64,000 bases of DNA, taken from Zonotrichia leucophrys gambelii. Taxonomy: Eukaryota > Chordata > Aves > Passeriformes > Passerellidae. A program made the translations under genes and the position numbers. Below, piece after piece: positions 1-13,700 of this stretch. Each line of letters opens with the position of its first letter. The first letter of the stretch is position 1. Below the pieces are notes generated by a model. That model worked only from the letters and a program-made list of their open reading frames with translations, was not told the origin of the DNA and ran no database searches. The stretch covers positions 73,673,216-73,737,215 of the forward strand of contig NC_088171.1 in NCBI RefSeq assembly GCF_028769735.1, read 5' to 3'.

Positions 1-2514
1 ACTGAAGATGCCATTACCTCTTTGCAGAACTGGTGTTTGTATTTCTGAAGCTGTCAACCTGTGTAATGGCAAGTTATTACATACACTGAATTTTTATTTG
101 CTAATGCTCTATCCAGATACTTAAAACACTTAAATATTCCTATTAAAATCCCTTTCTTCATCTTGTCTAAAACTTCATAAACAGCTATTGGCTCTATTCA
201 CACTACTGAAACTAAGAGCAAGACCATCATAAGATCACTGAGTTTGGACAGATGTCTCAGGCTCCTAAGCAAAGTCCCTTGCTATGGGACATGCTGTGTG
301 ATTTAAATCCCTTTCACAATGTAAGACACCTCCAAATAAAGGCAAAAAAAACCAAAACCAAATCATAGCAGCTTCCTTCATAACAATTTTTTTTGGAAGA
401 ATATTCCAGAATTTGTTTACTCAAAAAAATAGGAATCTTCCAGTTTATGAGTTATATTTATTCCGAGTAAATCAATGCCCACTTGTTTCTGTCAGCACGG
501 CTCTTTAGACAGCTAGTTCTTTTTTTCACAGTATTTATACCTGATAGATTTGCAAATTTCCCTCACAACTCTTCTTAGCCTTTGGTTTGCTAGAATAAAC
601 AAATCAAACCTTTTTAGTTGAAGGGGGTTTGCTGGCTCACCATTTTCTTGACAGCGTTCTGCACTTGCAGCTGCTTGAGCTCTAGTTTATCTTTCCTCTT
701 TGTTCCTGAAATAATGTTTCACAATTTGTTTCATCGAAATCTTAATAGCACCAATTGTCTCTTTTCCTTTATTTTTCTTTTCTTTCCTTTTTATTTTTTT
801 ATTTTTATGTAACATAGTTCTAATTGCATTGTGCCCTTTTTGCAAATGCATCACAATAGCAGTTTATAGCTGCACCAGCATTCTAAGATTTACCCTTAAC
901 CACTTATTTCCACATTAGGAACTCTCAATGGAAAAAGCCTAAATGACAGCAGGAATAAGAGCAATGAAAGCAAAAAATTAGTGACACACAATCTAATAGC
1001 AAACATTCTCTCTGTAATATATTAGTCTGCTTTTGTGTCCTCTAACTTAATTTTGTTGGCAGATTATGCTGAAAATGTTTCCCCGTTATTAATGTAAGGG
1101 TCATTAATGAAAACATTTAAGAAAATTACTCCCAATGCTAACCTTTGAGAAACAATAATGATTTGCCTTTGCTTGATATTTCTTCTTTCAGCATGAATAG
1201 TTGCATTAGCCAATACTTTATCCTCCTTTTTAATAACCTACATTGCTTTCTGTAACTTCTGATTTAAGACATAATCATGTAAAATTTCCTACTGAGGGCT
1301 ACATAAAGGAGGTCTGTCTTATTTTCACCAGGGGAAAACCTCCACACTATGGTATATCACATTAACCTTCAAACCTTTTCTTTTTCTCCTTCTGTTCAAA
1401 GTATCATGATTGCAGCAGTGGCACTCAAGCTTTTTCAAAAAGAAAACCTTAACTGAAAAGCAGAAAGGATGAGATCCAAACCAGCAGTGGAAGGAAAGAG
1501 CAAGGACTAAGGACAGAAGAAGAATTAATGACAGTGTTAACTCAGCTGTTAACATTCTGCTGGAACATATGAGGTGCCTTTTCTTCAACCAGCAGAAACA
1601 CATGCCTTGACATCCTTTCTCTTGTGATCAGAATATTATCAGCAGAAAATTACTGGGGCTGATAAACACCTGGGTCTCATTCCTGTAAGGGAAAAAAAAA
1701 AAATTAAAAATCACGGTGCAATCAAGATATACATTTGGAGCCGGCTGCTTTACCACTGCGTAGTAAGAGAGGAATCCAACTCCCACAATCTTGGTTAGCT
1801 TTGGGAAGGAAAGATAGGGGAATTGCATTTAGAGGGTGCTCCAACATCCCTTTAGTCTGGACATAGAAGGAAATCAGCACTGAGGATTACATCATGCAGA
1901 GTTCATGCTCCATAACTGGGAATTAAGCAGGAAGAGTGTATGTGTAACTTGCTGTGGACAGCCATCTGTTCATCCATTAGGACTTCCAGGGAAGCCATAC
2001 ATATAGAAACAACAGCTAATCAAAGGACAGGGAACAATGCCTTGGACTTGGAAGTCACACAACTGATCTTACGGGTGTCACATTTTTCTTTCAATATGTT
2101 TTTAGCCTAGATTTGTCAGGAAATGATGAAGGTATGAATACATTGCAGGTACACTTTTGTCAGGCAGAGAACAAGTAGCACATTTAACTTCTGAAGTAGA
2201 TGACCAAATTGGTTAGTCTTACTATGCAATTTGACAGGTCCTCCTACACAGTGAAAAAAAGGCCAGGGCATGAGTATAGTCTTTAGTAAAAGAAGAAAAT
2301 GCATACGAATTTTAATCCTGTTTCTCTTTTTAAGTTTCCAGAGGTTGAAGTGTTCACAGTACAAGCCTATTCATTTTGGCTACAAACCTAACTTCATGTA
2401 AAGAAGGAATAAATCCGAGTAACTATATTAAAACACTATATTTTTTAGTCTTTCATTCCAGGTTCAAGAACAGTCAGCATCCAAAGAAGGAGGAGTGTCT
2501 ACTGTAAGGGAAGT

Positions 2515-2545
2515 ACACATACATATATATATGTGTGTGTGTATA
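2515..2545. repeat. TA/TG dinucleotide microsatellite
   Basis: An alternating purine-pyrimidine run. An ACATACATATATATAT part passes directly into (GT)n and then TATAA. Its short length and mixed composition suggest a decayed microsatellite. Confidence 0.7.
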
Positions 2546-3640
2546 AATTCATTCTTGTACATACCCCTGTAATTAATCATCTATAAATTTAAGATTGTAA
2601 AGGTGTTGTTACACTGACTTTTCTTGACATAAAGGTTTGATTTAGAACCTTTAAAAGTGTTTAGGCATACAATACAACAATTTGCATTCTTTATTTAAAG
2701 ACTCTAAAAACCCAATCACCTATCAGAATAAGAAATCAAAGTAAATTATATGAATTACAAAAATGCAGTAAGCCCTCCATAGAGCTCAGTCATCAAGACA
2801 AATGGCAATAGCTCATTTGTAGTACAATTGGAATGCTTATTTTCCCTAGCATACATTTTGACACATTGTTATTTCTCACATTCTGTTAAACCCTGACATA
2901 TTTCAACCTTCTTAAAAGATATTCTTGCTTTTAAAACAGAATTTGTATTTCCTAAATAATATACAGGTTTGCTTTCAAATTTCCATTTCAAAGGTTCAAT
3001 TAATTCAAGTGTAAGCTACAAAAGCTACTCATCATCCAATCTGACTATCAAAATGTGGATGAAAAAGTAAGTTAATTTTCTTCTATTCAAATTTTAACAG
3101 AAGAAACAGACGTTCACATCAGATGAAAGCTTCCATTCTTTATGGGTTTTTCTTCTTGCTGTCCCCAGCATACAAACGGCAAAAAAACCCCCCAAAAAAT
3201 AACAACAGCAAAAAAAACTTTAATAGCTTTAACATCAAACTTAAAAAAAAAAAAGAAAATAAAAAATATGGTTTCTTAACCTAACTCTGACTTTGATGAA
3301 TGACTCAGAAAAAAATCCAGAAAATAAATCTTCTATTTTATATTTCAAATCCTTCTGGTTCAATGATAGACAATCTTCAAAGGTAGCAGAGCTTTGGTAA
3401 GGTTTCCTCTGGATTATCCTAAGCTTCTTTGATTTACCTGAACTTCTGAAGGTCCAGTGGCTCATAGCCCCTTGAATATTCTTGTTTGGCACAGTTTGCT
3501 GTAGAGGGCAGAAGTCATGGGTCTGCAAAACTGTCAGTCCTCCTTTGTGTACTGGCAATCAGGAGAAATTATCATCTTGCCTATATTTGGCAGCTCTAAC
3601 ACAAACCTTAGTTCTCAGCATAATCTAATTTCCCTTTATT

Positions 3641-3661
3641 AAAAAAAAAAAAAAAAAAAAA
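3641..3661 (+). repeat. Poly(A) run, 21 A
   Basis: An uninterrupted run of 21 A, followed by about 60 bp of A/C-rich sequence. It is not preceded by an AATAAA signal or by a recognisable processed transcript, so I read it as a simple homopolymer and not a retrogene tail. Confidence 0.75.
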
Positions 3662-5365
3662 GCAAGAAACAAAGGAAAAAACAACACCACAAAATAACAT
3701 AAATACAAACCAAAACCAACTAAATGTACTGTAAGGGCAACTAAGTAGCTTCAGTCTTAATATCTTCCTGTCTTGATATAGATAGCTATTATTTTGAAAG
3801 CTATGCCAATCAAAATAAATGTTTCTCAAAGAAATGAACAAAGCAATTTAAGAACATCAGTCCTGAGCAAAAAGATGAAGTGTCCAAGTGTATGCTTACA
3901 ACAACTGGAGTCAGCAACAGAAAGTAGCTCAAAAGGTGACAAAGTTGTGAGAAGAATGTCTGGTCAGAAGGTATGCCAGGTAAAATTATAATTCTCAGAT
4001 CAATGATGCAGCAAAAAGGGGAGGGATATGTGGACTGGAATCTCAGTCAAATAAAAATTTGAAGGTGTCTCTTTCCTCTTCATGTTACTTGAGCCCTCAC
4101 CATGCTGTTCTCTACTTCCCCATCAAAAACTGAGATACACATCCTGCACCACACCTCTATTTCTGAGCTTCAAATAAACTGAACAATTAGCAAAGTTGCG
4201 ATTTATATGAATATGTAAGGCATAAGAGTCAATCACATTGCCTCACATTTTAGAACTCTCGAATAACTTTCCATTTCTGGAAAGGAAACTGGTGTAAATT
4301 AAACTAAACCACAGAGAAAATAACTGCTGAAATTTCATCAAGGCTTAATTTGCCTGGTTATTTTCTCTGCAACTCCATGAGTTTAAGTTATGACTCAGTC
4401 TAATTTGGCTATACAAGTGAATAAGGATACTACTTAACACTTGATGGAAAATTCCCTGAGTCAGCTATAAAGTTAAACAATAGAAAATACAATCACAGCA
4501 GCAAATGAACTTCTTTATATACTATGAGATGTGGTCCCCATATTTATTTTTTAATTAAAAATTGGGCAAGCCAAATTCTAAGTAAAACAGAAAACTCTGG
4601 TCTTGGAATTGTTCTGATAAGCTCTAGACATAGTGTCTTACAGTCTGTAAATTCTTAAAACAGAGAACTAAAATATTTGAAGAAGTACTGGTCTGGCATG
4701 ATTGCAGTATGGACACAGAGAGTCCTGAAACTTGACATTTTAACTTGTGTCCAGGTGATCCTTTGGCTAATCATCAAAAGCATTATGCAGTTTAACACAA
4801 GTAGCTTTGAAGGTGAAACTACACAGTAGTTTTGAGTGGACCATGAATCGTTTTTTCTAATAATTTAGGACTACCCAAACCCTTATGGATGTTTCAAATG
4901 CTTACATATGCTAGTGCTGTTAGTCATACTGATATCCTTTCACACAGGGTTTGAAATGTGAACATAATTATGACGGGTTCAGATCATCCTTCTCCAAGGG
5001 TAATATCAAGTACAAAACGCAGAATTAAAATCAACTCATATTAGAGTGTACAAAGAACACATTAAGTATAGAATAGAAATAAAGTTCTGTGATGCACTGG
5101 AGAAAGCTGGATCCAAACTCAACTGCAGCTCTTTAGGATAAGATTTGGAATGTTCAAGGACAGTGGATCTTTCCTCAAGTATTTTATAATTGTTCACATA
5201 TCAAAAAAATTGCAGTTTAGTCAGCACCTGAGCCAAGTATATGGAGCTTCAAGGCCTGTGACACTTTTTCTCAATATAATTTCTGAGGGAGCTCTTGTCC
5301 CCTCAGACTAATTCTCAGCAGCTATCTGCTGGGAATGGAGAATGAGAGGAGCAGCAGGAATACAA

Positions 5366-5390
5366 GGAGGGAGGGAGGTAGGGAGGGAGA
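5366..5390 (+). repeat. (GGGA)n purine tract
   Basis: A run of GGGA/GGTA units, about 25 bp long. It lies about 150 bp upstream of the solo LTR that starts at 5545. Confidence 0.7.
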
Positions 5391-5538
5391 GATCTTCTAC
5401 AGTAGACAAGTTTTGTCTTTTAATCTCCTCCCTGCCCTGCATCTTTTCTTCTCCTGTTCTTTGACTAAGCAGTAAGGTTTAGAGATGATAATATTAGAAT
5501 GAGAACTTCAGCATGGTTAATAGCATATTAAAACAATA

Positions 5539-5544
5539 CTGTCA
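5539..5544. repeat. Left target-site duplication of the 5.5 kb LTR
   Basis: CTGTCA. It matches exactly the 6 bp at 5931-5936, immediately after the LTR's terminal CA. Confidence 0.8.
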
Positions 5545-5930
5545 TGTCGCAGACATATTTTAATGAAAAATCCTTTCCTTAGGATTTTTCTCCTGAGAAG
5601 CTGAGAGGCCTCAGGAACAAATGTAAACAATGGTTATTTGCTGCTGTGGAATGCAACAGGTGGATCTGTGAGTGGCCCATGTTGGTTTGTTTGTAATTAA
5701 TGGCCAATCACAGTCATCTGGCTCAGACTCTCTGTCTGAGACAGAAACTTTATCATACTTTCTGATTCTATTCTTAACTTAGCTAGCCTACTGATGAAAC
5801 CTTTTCTTCTATTCTTTTAGCATAGTTCTAATGTAATATATATCATAAAATAATAAATCAAGCCTTCTGAAACATGGAGTCAGACCCTAGTCTCTTCCCT
5901 CATCCAAGAACCCCTGTGAACACCATCACA
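5545..5930 (+). mobile_element. Solo ERV LTR (386 bp) with 6 bp TSD
   Basis: A solo long terminal repeat of an endogenous retrovirus. The ends are canonical TG...CA (TGTCGCAG at the start, CATCACA at the end). It is flanked by a perfect direct repeat CTGTCA at 5539-5544 and 5931-5936. On the plus strand an AATAAA polyadenylation signal sits at 5852-5857, followed by a stretch (CAAGCCTTCTGAAACATGG) that I recognise from a common passerine LTR family. No primer-binding site or gag/pol sequence follows, so the internal region was probably lost by LTR-LTR recombination. A 6 bp duplication is typical of the beta/alpha-like (ERVK) group. The family name is not asserted. The LTR call and its boundaries are strong; the class is inferred from TSD length. 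Confidence 0.85.
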
Positions 5931-5936
5931 CTGTCA
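5931..5936. repeat. Right target-site duplication of the 5.5 kb LTR
   Basis: CTGTCA, a perfect partner of 5539-5544. A further CATTGTCACA follows, so a small local duplication of the LTR end cannot be excluded. Confidence 0.75.
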
Positions 5937-8900
5937 TTGTCACATTCATAGTTTCCTGAAGATCATGTCCACTAGATTTTCAAAATAAAGGGGAAAGATT
6001 CCTTTCAGCTCAAAGCTAAGGAATCAGATTTTCTGATAAGCTACTTTCCACAGCAAGTAAAAATTTTCTAAACATATAACAAGACAGCTCTTTATCGTCT
6101 GCTACATTCACAAGACAAAACCTTTGTTGAAGGATATTAAAATCTTACATCGTATCTACAGGAGTTCATCATAGAGCCAGCAATGATAAAAAAAGACACT
6201 ATGATATCCCTTAGGTCAATGGACACAATAATTAAATATTGCTTTTAAATAAATGGATCTCTTTTTTTTTTTTTAATTTGTATGGGCTATTAAAGAATCA
6301 TTTAGCATTTTTCTTATATATAATATATACAAAAAGAAATTTAATGGAAAAAGGGTTCAGCCTTTGCAGTTTATGTTAGGAAAATAAAGTAACAGAAACT
6401 TCACAATTTACTGTCACGTAACGAATTATCTCATGGATGTGCACTACCTGTGTATTATTTAACTTCTATCAATAAACACAAACACTGAATTAAAAATTTA
6501 AGATCCTGATGGAATATGCATCTTCTGTCAAAAGTTATAACTTCTGAGCAGCAACTGGAAAACCAACAATTTTTTTCACCAGCTCTGAAAATAAATTCAG
6601 CCAAGGACAGTAACTGGCGAACCATGAAATTGTGCACTTAAGTGGACTTCACACTGACAACAGAAATGCCAGATGAAATTTATACAGGCCTGCTAGTATC
6701 ACATCTGCTGAGTCTTATTCTCCAGAATCTTCTTACTCAAAATCCATTTCCAATGCATGTAGCAGTCTAACCATTTGCTGTATCAATGCCAGTTTTCAGC
6801 ATCATATTGATCAAATTCTTTTTCCCTGAAGTTTCGACATCAGAAATTATTACCTTCATCCCAAACTTCTAAAAGGAAGGTGACAGCTAACAGTATGCAT
6901 GCATTTTAGGATCAAATTAACTATTTGTGCCCTGTCAGAATTTTTGGGATTTGTTAAAAACTAACCAAGAGAAAAATCCAAACAAAATATAAAACAATAC
7001 GCGGTATGCAAAACTGGACCATGATAGAACATGTATTCTATAAAAACAAAAGAGTATGAATGCATGCATTAGATGAATGCGTTTGTATTATTAGCAAATA
7101 CTGTTTAGAAGATAAGTAAGTATGCATGGTTTAGAAAAAGGTTTGATTCTTTTTTTTTTCAAGAAAAATGGTGGTTAATAGCATTGGATTTGTTTCTTAA
7201 TTTATTTTATAATTTTTATTTTAGCATTCACTTGGAAAGTAGGAAAACTTCACATGACTACTGGAAGTAATGCTAAAGTGGTATATAATTCATCAATTTG
7301 GAATAACACCAAGTAAATTTTCAATGCTCTCAAAATGAATGTTTCTTCAATTCATTTTTATAACTGGATTTACACAAGATATGGAATGCTTCATGTTAGA
7401 CTACAGAGAAACCTAAGACACAGTTTCGCAATAAAAATTAATAATGTAGATTATGTGAAAGTACCTTAACATAAAAAACCTGTAAACAGATCAATTATGG
7501 AAAACAAATACGTACTGAAAAATATCTTCTCCATTACTCCCATGCCAATATTTAATGCTTGTAAAAATAGCCAGTTTCACTTAAATGTAATTGTTATTTT
7601 CTTCAAGAACAATCTTTCCCCATATAAATTCAGTAGTCACAAATCCACCTACTTGTTCTATAGTTGCACTGCACAACTTTGACAGTCTGCAAACTAAACA
7701 CTGAAGAGAGAAAAGCACAGATTTATATGTTTATAAATTTGTAGCATCTCATCTGGGCAACCACTGTGACAGCAGAGTCTCCTGCAAGCCAGAGACTCAA
7801 TCCAGAGACTGCAATCCACAATTTCCCTCAGTCACCTGCCACTAAATGTGCACAGAGATTCATGCTGGTGCACACTCACTTTGTCAACTGCCAAAGCAAG
7901 GTCACAAATCCAGAAAATGCTGTTCCAAATATTTAAACCAGTGGACCAGACTGAGTACAAATGACCAATGAATTCTATTAATTTAAATTGGTTTATGCTG
8001 ATTTATATCACCTGGGACCCAATCCATTTTGAAAATGGTTTTTCAGAGCAAATTTGGTAGAAAGTTTCCAGCTCTAGCAAGAGCAGCATAATGTTCTTCT
8101 TGGTGTATGTCCTCCAAACAAGTTGTCATCTATGTGTATAAAGATCCAAGTTAAAATACAAGCTCTAGGGGGAAGAAGGGAGAAAAAAAAAAAAAAAAGG
8201 AAGTAAAAGAACTAAGGAGTACTTCTTAGGTTTTCAAATGAACCAAAAGCAACTTGGATCACAGTCCACATTTAAATATTCCACTCAGAGAGTTTTCATC
8301 TCTTTCTCCACACTAGAAAGTCACATTGAAAAGCTATCAGTGTCTTGGTGCTCTTCTCACCCCAGTAAAACAAATTTTTTTAGTTAGCTTTTCATTCTGA
8401 TAAACAGAAACCATTACAATGAACATTTTTTACACTTGCACACAGCAAGAACAGCCCAAGATATTGGCTGAAATACCATTACCCTTACAGAGTTTATATT
8501 TAGCCTATACTTCTCCTGTAATCCCTTGTTGGTGACTACAGGTAGCTATCTCATTCAGAGTATGACAGCTCTGTTCCCTGATTCAATAGCTGTTAAATCT
8601 AGTTTGTTTCCTCAGCAGATTTTGCTATGTTGCTAGGTGAATTAAATGTGGAACGCAATGTGAAGCCTTCTCTCTCTAAGTCCCAGCTGATTTGCAGGAA
8701 AGACAGGATAAAATCTTATGTGGACTGCACAGTAATCCTTCCTGTAAATAGTTTGAGTGCCCTTTACATTACTCTTGCCCCCTTAAATAACTAAAAGCAG
8801 GGGAGTTACCATGACCTCACTCCAAGAATGCTGCTAAGCAACAATCTCTGTTAGTCTCAAACATGTTTTTAGGTATACAAATCTTCATAATAAATTTCAA

Positions 8901-10057
8901 TAAACCTATTAACCATGTGTCAACACCAGCAGAAAAGTATACAAACTGTTAAATTCCCTCTTAGCACATTCTTAGCAGTATAGACAGGAGCTAGCTGGCA
9001 CAGCAAGAGCTAGATGGCAAAAGTTATTTTCAAGAAGGGATGTCATTACAGCTGCATTACTCTCTGCAGATGATCACAATACCGATATTTTTTATGGCCT
9101 CATTCTATAACAGAAAAAAAAACCTGTTCAATGATATTCTATACCAATCTAAAATAAGAGTAGGAAAATATTCATTATGTATCTATATTGGGCCTGCCAA
9201 TTCTACTGTAATTTTTAAGAGTTTCCATTTACACATTCATGCAAATGAGACACTGCAGCCAGCAAAGAGATACTGATGTAAATGAGGCTACTGTCCAGAT
9301 AGTAAGTAGCCATTATGATTCCCATTATTACTCACTAATAAAATTCAAATCTAAAAATACAAAGACTACCTTCATTTCTTCTAACTCTTTCATCTCCCCC
9401 GAACCTTCTGTAAAGGATGTATTTCTCAAATTTCTTGGCACAGTCCAGTGAAGTCCATTGCTGGCTGGCAGAACAGCTCTCTAATTTTGTTAAGTAGGAA
9501 AATGAGCTGCCAGATTCCAAAGAGACCAATAATTTATAATGCAGTTTCCTGTTAGTTAGTATGCATTCAAGCCATCAAAATGTTACTAATAAAATTTTTG
9601 GAGGTACTCGGGTCAAAAAAAAGCAAAAAATCTGATAACGGACAAGGTACCCATGATTTCAAGTAGAAGTTAGAAATATTGATGTCTGCAAAGAATATCT
9701 TAAGACAAATATGATCCAGAACTTTGGAGAGTCCATTCTCTCTCTTTCTTGGTAATGTTTTCATCAAGGAAAAAAAGCAAGTAAAAATACCAAGCACTCC
9801 CAATTAATATGGCATAAGTTTGCAAAGATATGTGTCTCAAATAAAGGCAGTTTTTACATTTAAATTATCGCTATTTTAAACAGAACTGAAGTGATAGACA
9901 AAAAAATAACAGATATGCTAATTTATATTAATATTCTTTTATGTTCTGATTTTATAAATGTGACTGAAATAGCTGTTCATTACTGAGAATAACATAATCA
10001 TGTCAGTGCTATCACTATTTTACAAGAGAATTAATGAAATTTCATTACAGGTAACAA
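5937..10057. other. Unique AT-rich DNA, no gene seen
   Basis: No coding or RNA gene was recognised. Simple tracts include T13 at 6262-6274 and A16 at 8183-8198. ORFs are at most 78 codons and look random. A stretch near 7980-8050 faintly recalls ancient amniote SINE/LINE tails, but too weakly to call. Confidence 0.55.
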
Positions 10058-10722
10058 TGTCTTAGGTTGCAAATGCAAGATGTGACTGGGGTTGTGTATT
10101 CTATTCCCATCTCTTAGAGGTGGGGCAGTTATCTTCTGTTAATTGGGCAGTTTTTCTTTATCTCTTCCACAAGCAATCCTTCCTCTGGGGAGATATCTTC
10201 TGTTAATGGGCCATTGAGTGTCACTGCATAACTGATAAAATTACACCACCCCAGCTCTGCCCAAAGGGAGGAGCCAAGCATTTCTTCCCAGATATAATCT
10301 GACTTTTGAACACCACAAGCAGCCTTTTCCCACTGGATTCCCAGAGGAAGACCAGGCTCATCTACACCACCCCTGGACCTTCAGAAGAAAACTACACCCT
10401 TCTACAGGATCACTGCTGCAACAGAACCACATCTGCCACTCTAGGAGGATTGCAGCCACCATTTATTGGGACTGCTACCAACACCCTGACCAACAGGGTG
10501 TCAGGTCGTATTCTGACTCTGTCAGTGTTGTTTTGTATTATTGATTTTTTTTGTTTCTTTAATTTTTCCTGGTAAAGAGCTGTTATTCCTATTCCCATTT
10601 CTTTGCTTGTGACCCCCTTAATTTCAAAATTATAATAATTCAGAGGGAGGGGGTTTACATTTTCCATTTTAAGAGAGACTCCTGCCTTCCTTAGCAGACA
10701 CCTGTCTTTTAAAAGCAAGACT
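10058..10722 (+). mobile_element. Solo ERV LTR (about 665 bp), probably with 5 bp TSD
   Basis: A retroviral LTR relic of a family I recognise from songbird genomes. It opens TGTCTTAGGTTGC, and near its other end has the complementary arm of that family (ACACCTGTCTTTT...GCAAGACT). The expected terminal CA has mutated to CT. The flanks AACAA (10053-10057) and AACAT (10723-10727) match at 4 of 5 positions, which suggests an eroded ERVL-like duplication. On the plus strand a TATAAT box (10293-10298) lies mid-element, followed by a likely start region, and GGTAAAGAG near 10573 may be a decayed polyadenylation signal; orientation rests on these. An 89-codon plus ORF and a 105-codon minus ORF inside it are chance. 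No internal retroviral genes are adjacent. Confidence 0.78.
10293..10298 (+). promoter_or_regulatory. TATA box of the 10 kb LTR
   Basis: TATAAT within CAGATATAATCTGAC, about 235 bp into the LTR, which is a plausible U3/R promoter position. Whether it is active cannot be judged from sequence. Confidence 0.5.
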
Positions 10723-10727
10723 AACAT

Positions 10728-13700
10728 TTATTTAAGGAAAATAATGCCCTTGAGGTAGCCTGGTTTTATATAACAGTAGACATTCATTTACTTTATAGCC
10801 AAATGTGCTTGCATTCAAACTCTTACAATCATTACTGTCTAGACATCCTTTACATTTCAATTGTGTCCCTTAAGAAGTTCAATGTCCAAAGTTTTCAAAG
10901 TTCAGAATTGAAAAATATAATTGGAGTTGGACTTCAAATAAAGTTGTATGCAACACTTCAAGAACTCAAAGAGAAAAAGATAATATTTTGTGTTAAACCT
11001 GGTGCCTACATTTAAAGGATAATTGCTATACTTTTTTTAAAAATGATGAACAGAAAAAGAGCCACTTCATTTCATAAGAGTGCTATGAAATCTAAAAAAC
11101 CTTCAGTACCAGATTTACAAGATAAACATGGAGGCTGAATCTACACATGAAAGGGAATTAATAACTGGTTTTATAAGATGAATAAGTTTTATGAAGATCA
11201 TCTGTGGCCATTGCTTCTGCAATAAGAACATTCATGTTCACTAATTTAAGACTGCCCAGCATAATTGCTAAGCAAAGAAGAAACTCTATTTCAAAACTAG
11301 TATATTGTCAGTTATAGATAATGTATCTATACATGTATCTGTGTATGTGTATATATACATATTCAGTTATAGAAGCTTATAGAAGTTACAATTATTAAAT
11401 ATTTGTGTGCATCCCTTTGAAATGTGTATAAACCTGCAATAGTTTACAAAAAAAATATTATTTCATTAGTTATTTTCCAAAACACAGCATCCTGCTTTAT
11501 ACCAAATATCAGAGATGTCACTGAGAAATTTTATTGTTACAAATCTGTAACATGATTGAATTTTCAAATCAATCTGCCAGGCTAAAGTGCAAAAAACATG
11601 CTGATGTTCAGACACATTCAGAACACTGTGTGGATATATTGGGACAGTGTGATTCCTGAACAGAGTGATTCCATAATTCAGACTGACTGCCAAATAAATT
11701 CAAAACACCTTTGAGGTAGTTAAACTAGTAGGAAAATATAAATATTTGAAGGGGAAAAAGCAAAGAAACAAAAACCATGAAGTAGAAGAGAGAAAGCATT
11801 TAAAGATAAATTAAAAGTATTTAAAAATCAGGTTTACCATACAATTTCTATTTCTAGAGTCACTTTCCAATGTCATCTTGACTGTTTCCTATGGACATGC
11901 AATTGATTCACACAGCCATGGGTTTAATTCCTGTACATAAATTTAGGTCTTAAACTGCATCTCCATTCCTACCCATTGAATTTTCCACTCCTCCTTCCTC
12001 CATCTATTTAATTTTACATTCTGCATTGTTAAAGGTCTCAGAAATCTCATTCAGAGAGACCCAAAATTTACTCATTTTTTACTTAATGTGGAAGTTGGTT
12101 TCAAAATGTCCCTCACTAAATTCTTAAATCTCACCACATTTTCAGAAACACAAGCCTCTTATTAACATTTCAAACACCACATCCTGTACTTGATTGGAAG
12201 ATTAGCAAATCAACCTCTCATTGCAGGGGAAAGAGAAGGGAAGACGACAATTGTTTTTCTCTGAAGTGAACAGGCAGTGATTAAATTTTAGTTTAAAACC
12301 TTTTGAATGTGTCTGATTGCTGCCAGTTAATCTGGTATCCTATTTCAAGGTACAGCAGGTACTGGTGCTTCAGATAAAGACATGACACACCTTCAAGATT
12401 CATCCAGCATATGTCCTTGTTTGCGTTTGGGGAATCTTCTGACCCTTATGCAGACCAGTGTCTGAGTCCCTGAGGCATATGATTTGATTTTCTTTACCAT
12501 CTTCACTACAAAGAGCTACGTGTTAACACTGTAGAATTAAAATGGAGGTTAATGCTCCACTACTGTGTAAGCATAAAGGCAAGGCATGAAGTGAAAGCAG
12601 AATGAGTTTATACATCGTACTGAGAAAGATTATACATCCCTAATCACCTTGAACAGCACTTCACTGAAAAAACATGAAATTCAAATTTGCTGCAGAGTAG
12701 AGACATAATTTCCTCTATAAGAGAACAAGAATATTTTTTGTATAGCATAACAAACATTCTTTTATATAACCACAGATTAAAGCAAGTCTATTTTGATTCT
12801 CTAAATATTGTTGGGAGGAGGCAGTTTTTCTAGAAACACTAATGAAACTGCCTCATATTTTGCTGTGATGCTTTTTCCCAAACCACCATGCAGAAAGAAC
12901 CTAGGATGCTGTATTCTGTAAAATCTGTCGAAAGAAATCCTATTAACTTTGTCAAATTAAACCTTGCTGTTGATATAACTAAGTTTCTACCTTATTCAGT
13001 CTTACTTTAATAACATTCACAGCCTTCTGTTAATTCAATAACAGACGTAGGAAGGGCAATAATATATATCTGGCATTGTCTTCCCTGGGACACACCAGCT
13101 ACATCACACCTTGCAGTGACAAGTTTCCTTACTTCAGGAACAAAATAAGATATTAATACTTCTTATCTACCCAAAATAATATTTGGACCTAGGCAATCTA
13201 CCCAAATTTCATCACTTACTTTTGAGTTTAGAGTGTCAGATGCAGTTAAAGAAGTACAGTATTATTAAATATGCTGATGTATTTTGAGCTGTATTAGTAA
13301 AGGGAAAAAAATACAGCAGAAAGAAGAAAGAAGAAAGTAGAGAGTGGAAGAATTATATGGAACTATAAACTATAAAAAAGGCAAAAGCAGAAATGTTGCA
13401 GAGTTCTATGAAATTATCATGCCTTCAATATATTTTTAAAATTATAAAAAAGCCAGCAAGAATTGTCAGTGATTTCTAAAGTTAAGATAGTTCAAATGAA
13501 ACCAAAATAAACCCATCTGACATCAGTTCTCTGTAATGACAAGGACATACAGCAACCAAAGGGATATTTTGAAAAAGTAGCTTGTCAGATCCTCTCATTT
13601 TAGGAAGCAATTGGAGTGAAATTCTTCTACTAGTCAAAAATAATTGCACAAGAAGGAGCAGAGCTGAGATTCAAATTTTAGGATTTACATCCAGCAAGAA

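Larger units (their letters stand above)
1..5538. other. Unique AT-rich non-coding DNA, no gene seen
   Basis: No exon, RNA gene or recognisable transposon was found in this stretch. ORFs reach only about 105 codons, have no recognisable domain, and several run through A- or T-rich tracts that yield low-complexity peptides. The stretch holds simple repeats: an alternating TA/TG run at about 2515-2545, an A-rich low-complexity block at about 3180-3270, an A21 run at 3641-3661 and a GGGA-type purine run at 5366-5390. It reads as intergenic or intronic DNA. Confidence 0.6.

Noticed and set aside
3590..3661. Poly(A) tail of a processed pseudogene
   Set aside because: No AATAAA at the proper distance, no recognisable transcript upstream, and A-rich sequence continues past the run.
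7960..8050. Ancient amniote SINE/LINE tail ('gctgatttatatcacctgggacccaatcc')
   Set aside because: Only a faint resemblance over about 30 bp; not enough for a call without an alignment.
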